Of a stretch of DNA of 10,313 bases, positions 7,594 through 10,313 are shown in pieces. Position numbers and translations under genes: made by a program. Origin of the DNA: Larix sibirica (taxonomy: Eukaryota > Streptophyta > Pinopsida > Pinales > Pinaceae). The stretch is from positions 2,285 to 12,597 of the forward strand of contig NWUY0303920553.1 of the NCBI GenBank assembly GCA_004151065.3, given 5' to 3'. The notes under the pieces were generated by a model that was not told the DNA's origin, did not search any database, and was given only the letters and a program-made list of their open reading frames with translations. The stretch's first letter is position 1; each line of letters starts with the position of its first letter.

Positions 7594-7864
7594 ATTATGT
7601 TTCAACATAATATAAATCTCACCAAGAAATATATATCCACATGGTAACTAACATATCAAAACATCTAATATTAACCACTTAAACATATGTCTATCTTTTT
7701 TCCACTTAAACCTTAGTCGAGAGATTGAAACTATTAACATATATAAACTGTATTTATATCATGGTGTTACGACACTCAACTCCCAAAGATAAAGACCCAT
7801 ACAAACCACCGGATATACATAATCGGAACATATTAATCTAAGGGTTAAAATTTCGGGTATTACA
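7594..7864 (-). repeat. LTR-like terminus on the minus strand (possible solo or truncated LTR)
   Basis: Read on the minus strand from 7864, the sequence begins TGTAATACCCGAAATTTTAA, resembling the TGTAAxACCC openings of many plant gypsy LTRs. About 105 bp inside lies TATAAATA (7759-7752), a good TATA box. The other end is not found: no primer-binding site or CA terminus with matching flanks is visible further left, so the extent given is a minimum. The segment also contains a perfect 8-bp stem with a 2-nt loop at 7594-7611. Assignment is by resemblance and remains weak. Confidence 0.27.
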
Positions 7865-8255
7865 TATGATATGACATAGGTAGAGTACGTCACCTCAAAG
7901 GACTCTTATATTGATTTACATGAACAAAATATTATATTATATATTAAGCATGAACTACATCCTACATCCTCTATTCAATAGGAACAAAATTATTTTTCAT
8001 CATCTTGATTTTGTTCATACGAGTAACAGAGTAACTTATAAAGCCACTCAAATTCTTATTGGTATGATAGCAACTCTTCCTATAGATATTTAAAGAAGTG
8101 GTGCATAGGAATTAACTTGGATTAGTGTTGACTACTAGGTTGATTGGGCTAGGTTGATGTTTGATTATAGTGACATTTGAGTAGTTGTTTGGGAACATCA
8201 TATTAGTATGTGTTATCAATTGTAAAGTTATAAAAAAAATTATTTTTATTTTTGA
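7865..8255. other. Intergenic sequence, nothing recognisable
   Basis: AT-rich sequence without convincing coding signal. The 60-codon open frame at 7911-8093 has the Ile/Tyr/Asn-heavy composition expected from translating AT-rich noncoding DNA. Confidence 0.5.
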
Positions 8256-8264
8256 TTTTATGGA

Positions 8265-8277
8265 TATATAAATAGAG
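8265..8277 (+). promoter_or_regulatory. TATA-box-like motif
   Basis: TATATAAATAGAG is an excellent match to the plant core promoter TATA box, which would place a start near 8295-8310. No recognisable gene follows, so it may belong to an unrecognised LTR or be chance in AT-rich DNA. Confidence 0.3.
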
Positions 8278-8308
8278 ATAATTGGACATCTTTAGTGATA
8301 ATATTTCT

Positions 8309-8380
8309 TTCATTGTTTAGTGTATTTGATGGTAAAACTATCTTTTCGTTGTTTAGTGTATTTGATGGTAAGAGGCATCT
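8309..8380 (+). repeat. 36-bp tandem duplication, in frame in an open stretch
   Basis: Copy one (8309-8344) and copy two (8345-8380) share the 20-base core TTGTTTAGTGTATTTGATGG. The period of 36 equals 12 codons. In the open frame 8256-8459, which has no ATG, the copies read SLFSVFDGKTIF and SLFSVFDGKRHL, and a diverged third unit, LLHKVYDEKTW, may follow. The frame ends at TGA 8457-8459. I recognise no protein family. Confidence 0.7.
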
Positions 8381-8459
8381 TCTGCATAAAGTGTATGATG
8401 AGAAGACATGGTTTTGGATTGTAGATTGTTCCTTCTTTGGTTTTTGTCTTGTTTCGTGA

Positions 8460-9165
8460 TTATCTTGTTATATGAAGTTGGAGAACTTGTAAGTCTTATT
8501 GACTATCATAAGAATATGCCTATGAACCTCTTTTTTTTTCCATATTCAATGATTTGGATACAATTCTCTATTAGAATGGCAATAAATATAAGACAACATG
8601 AATATATCTTGAGTTCATTTTCTAACTAGTCTTGATGTTTCATTATTTTTCAAACAAGAATGTGTGAAGGTGTTTGGAGGCTATAGTTATATAGATTGGC
8701 TTTTTATAAAGAGTGTTGTTTTTACCACTACACAATCATGTTTCATTATCAATGTTGCTCACTTTGTATCTCTACCTATGTAAAAAATTAAAGGGAAATG
8801 TTATGACTTAGTTTTTGTTGGGACCAAAAAAGATTAAAAAAATTGAAGTACAAAATTGTTAGTTCTTAAAAGATCAAGATTTTGAGATGGATTTATATCT
8901 GATATATGAAAACTTATATTTTATCTCTTTAAATTTCACACCATTATTAAATCTAAAATAAAATAAAGTATACTTATTCACAACCCACTCAACTATGCGT
9001 TGATGCTTAATGGTCGTGGAACTGCATCTAAATTTTAATTTCTAGAACTGGAAGGAAGGTAAATCATAGTCGTGGGATTCATTGAGACAAATGGATTTAT
9101 CAACATAATATGGAGTAGATCGTAACAATGTGATGCATATGGACAAATGGTGAATTAATTTATGA
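8460..9165. other. Intergenic sequence, nothing recognisable
   Basis: No domain, RNA gene or clear repeat is visible. The hydrophobic open frame at 8408-8629 overlaps the start of this stretch. It is rich in Phe, Leu and Ile in the way AT-rich noncoding translation usually is, and is not called as a gene. Confidence 0.5.
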
Positions 9166-9384
9166 GTGCGCTGTACAAAGCAGCAAAATCCTAGAACGGG
9201 TAATTGCGTCCTAAAAGAGACTCGACCAGAAACAGACCATCCAGATAATTCCGAGCATGGAAAATTGGGAGAAAGAGAATATGACTGGGAATTTGTTCAA
9301 TTCCTATCGAAAGAATTCGATGTTGTTCCAGGAATATCAGTAACTATCTTGCACAATAATTTAACATGGAAATTTAATACGTAA
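9166..9384 (+). pseudogene. Possible exon or gene fragment, unrecognised protein
   Basis: Seventy-two codons are open between TGA at 9163-9165 and TAA at 9382-9384, with no ATG at the start; the first codon is GTG. Unlike other open frames nearby, its composition looks protein-like: charged and mixed residues (KETRPETDHPDNSEHGKLGE, then EYDWEFVQFLSKEFDVVPG), few runs of Phe, Ile or Asn, and less AT-rich codons. An AG lies at the left edge (9165-9166) and GTAATG at the right edge (9381-9386), so it could be an internal exon of about 214 bp, although the left side lacks a strong pyrimidine tract. I do not recognise the family. Alternatives are a fragment of a transposon protein or chance. Confidence 0.3.
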
Positions 9385-9853
9385 TGAGTGTTGGAATGAT
9401 GGAATTTTTTAGATTCATTGGTGAAGAATGAGGATTTTTTCACCATTGGGAAAGATTCGATTCTTATGAAGGCTTTTCCTAGAGCCATAATGTCATAAGG
9501 CTTTTCCTACGACTTTTTCACATCAACAAAGTATTTGTATGGCTTTTGACATCAAAGTTTACTGTTTATTTATGTTTAAGGTTCATATAGGGAATTTTGG
9601 CCATGTACTCCTCAATTAAGACTTCTAAATAGGTTATAGTTGTTCTTCATTGCTAAAATTGCACATGTTCCCTGGCACCACCCCTACATGAAATTAATAC
9701 AATGTAAAAATGGAAAAGTACTTCATTTCCTTAAATGAAAATTTATAATTAATGTTTCTCAAATGGGAAATATACTATGAAAGTGTGTTCACTTGTTAAA
9801 CCTACTCCATATCATACCTGTATTCTTGTTGTTATGAAATAGGTTAGTTGTTA
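9385..9853. other. Intergenic sequence, nothing recognisable
   Basis: AT-rich noncoding sequence. The only local structure is a short repetition of the phrase GGCTTTTCCT at 9471-9480 and 9499-9508, with GGCTTTT again at 9541-9547. Confidence 0.5.
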
Positions 9854-9870
9854 TATTATTATTATTATTA
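9854..9870. repeat. Short ATT/TTA microsatellite
   Basis: About five tandem copies of the ATT trinucleotide occur at the left edge of a very AT-rich tract. Confidence 0.8.
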
Positions 9871-10313
9871 TAAAAAACATATTTTATGCTTTTATATTAT
9901 ATTTTGTTTAAAATTTATTATCCATTATTATTCATTTAAGCTTCTAAATATCAAAATACATCATAATATACATTACTTGATATTTACACATAGAAATTAT
10001 TATGTACCAGGTAAGGTAACGTGCTAGATAAATTATCATATATACAACTCGGATTTATAATTTTTAATACAACACAAATTTTGACATTTCTTATTTAAGA
10101 CCTTTATTGTAATGATGTAAGAACAAGCATGAATAATTAATATTCAATTGAAAATAAAGTGTTTCTTAATGAAATTGAGGGTAGTGAGATTTGTTATATA
10201 ATTTTTTTATATTATGTCATTTTTTTTACAATATCATTTTAATAAATTATTTTTTCCATTTTTATTTATTAACACTACAAATTGTATATATACTTAAATT
10301 ATATATAAATCTC
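9871..10313. other. Very AT-rich right end without genes
   Basis: This is the most AT-rich part of the window, with long A and T runs and TATATA words and no open frame of note. It could act as a matrix-attachment-like region, but nothing in the sequence proves a function. Confidence 0.5.

Noticed and set aside
7026-7874. Identical 10-mers TATGATATGA at 7026-7035 and 7865-7874, possibly a target-site duplication around the LTR-like segment
   Set aside because: The left copy is not followed by a TG terminus or an inverted repeat, and many 10-mer matches are expected by chance in 10 kb of AT-rich DNA.
8408-8629. 73-codon plus-strand frame with hydrophobic stretches
   Set aside because: It is a different frame from the repeat-bearing one, its residues follow AT-rich composition, and no motif is recognisable.
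1-10313. Search for a new defence-like, CRISPR or gene-cluster system
   Set aside because: There are no regularly spaced repeats and no clusters of intact genes; the recognisable coding content is explained by two LTR retrotransposons.

Overview
The window looks like repeat-dominated nuclear DNA from a plant, probably a seed plant with a large genome. It is AT-rich, has no bacterial-style gene packing, and its recognisable genes are remnants of plant LTR retrotransposons. I could not resolve the species. No intact host gene, RNA gene, CRISPR array or new biological system is visible.

Left half (1-5208, minus strand): the 5' part of a decayed Ty3/gypsy retrotransposon, probably of a chromovirus-type lineage. 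Read along its own strand from right to left it has a 465-bp 5' LTR (5208-4744), a 2-nt spacer, a primer-binding site matching initiator tRNA-Met (4741-4730), a long leader with two old tandem duplications, gag with a zinc-knuckle remnant, an aspartic protease, reverse transcriptase, RNase H and most of integrase. The integrase C-terminus and the 3' LTR lie to the left of the window. Many in-frame stops, several frameshifts and changed catalytic residues in RT, RNase H and integrase show that this copy encodes no working protein.

Middle (5209-about 5908, plus strand): the 3' end of a Ty1/copia element. The last 66 codons of its RNase H are open, followed by a polypurine tract and an LTR-like segment. 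The copia reading frame begins at the first base after the gypsy LTR. This is best read as a nested insertion: the gypsy element landed inside the copia RNase H gene, and the rest of the copia element should lie left of the window.

Right half (about 5909-10313): mostly unrecognised AT-rich intergenic sequence. Tentative features are a Pol III-like A/B-box pair near 6930-6985, a short direct repeat at 7207-7275, an LTR-like terminus at 7864 (minus strand), a TATA-like motif at 8265, a 36-bp in-frame tandem duplication at 8309-8380, a 72-codon open frame at 9166-9384 that could be an exon fragment, and a very AT-rich right end with a short ATT microsatellite.
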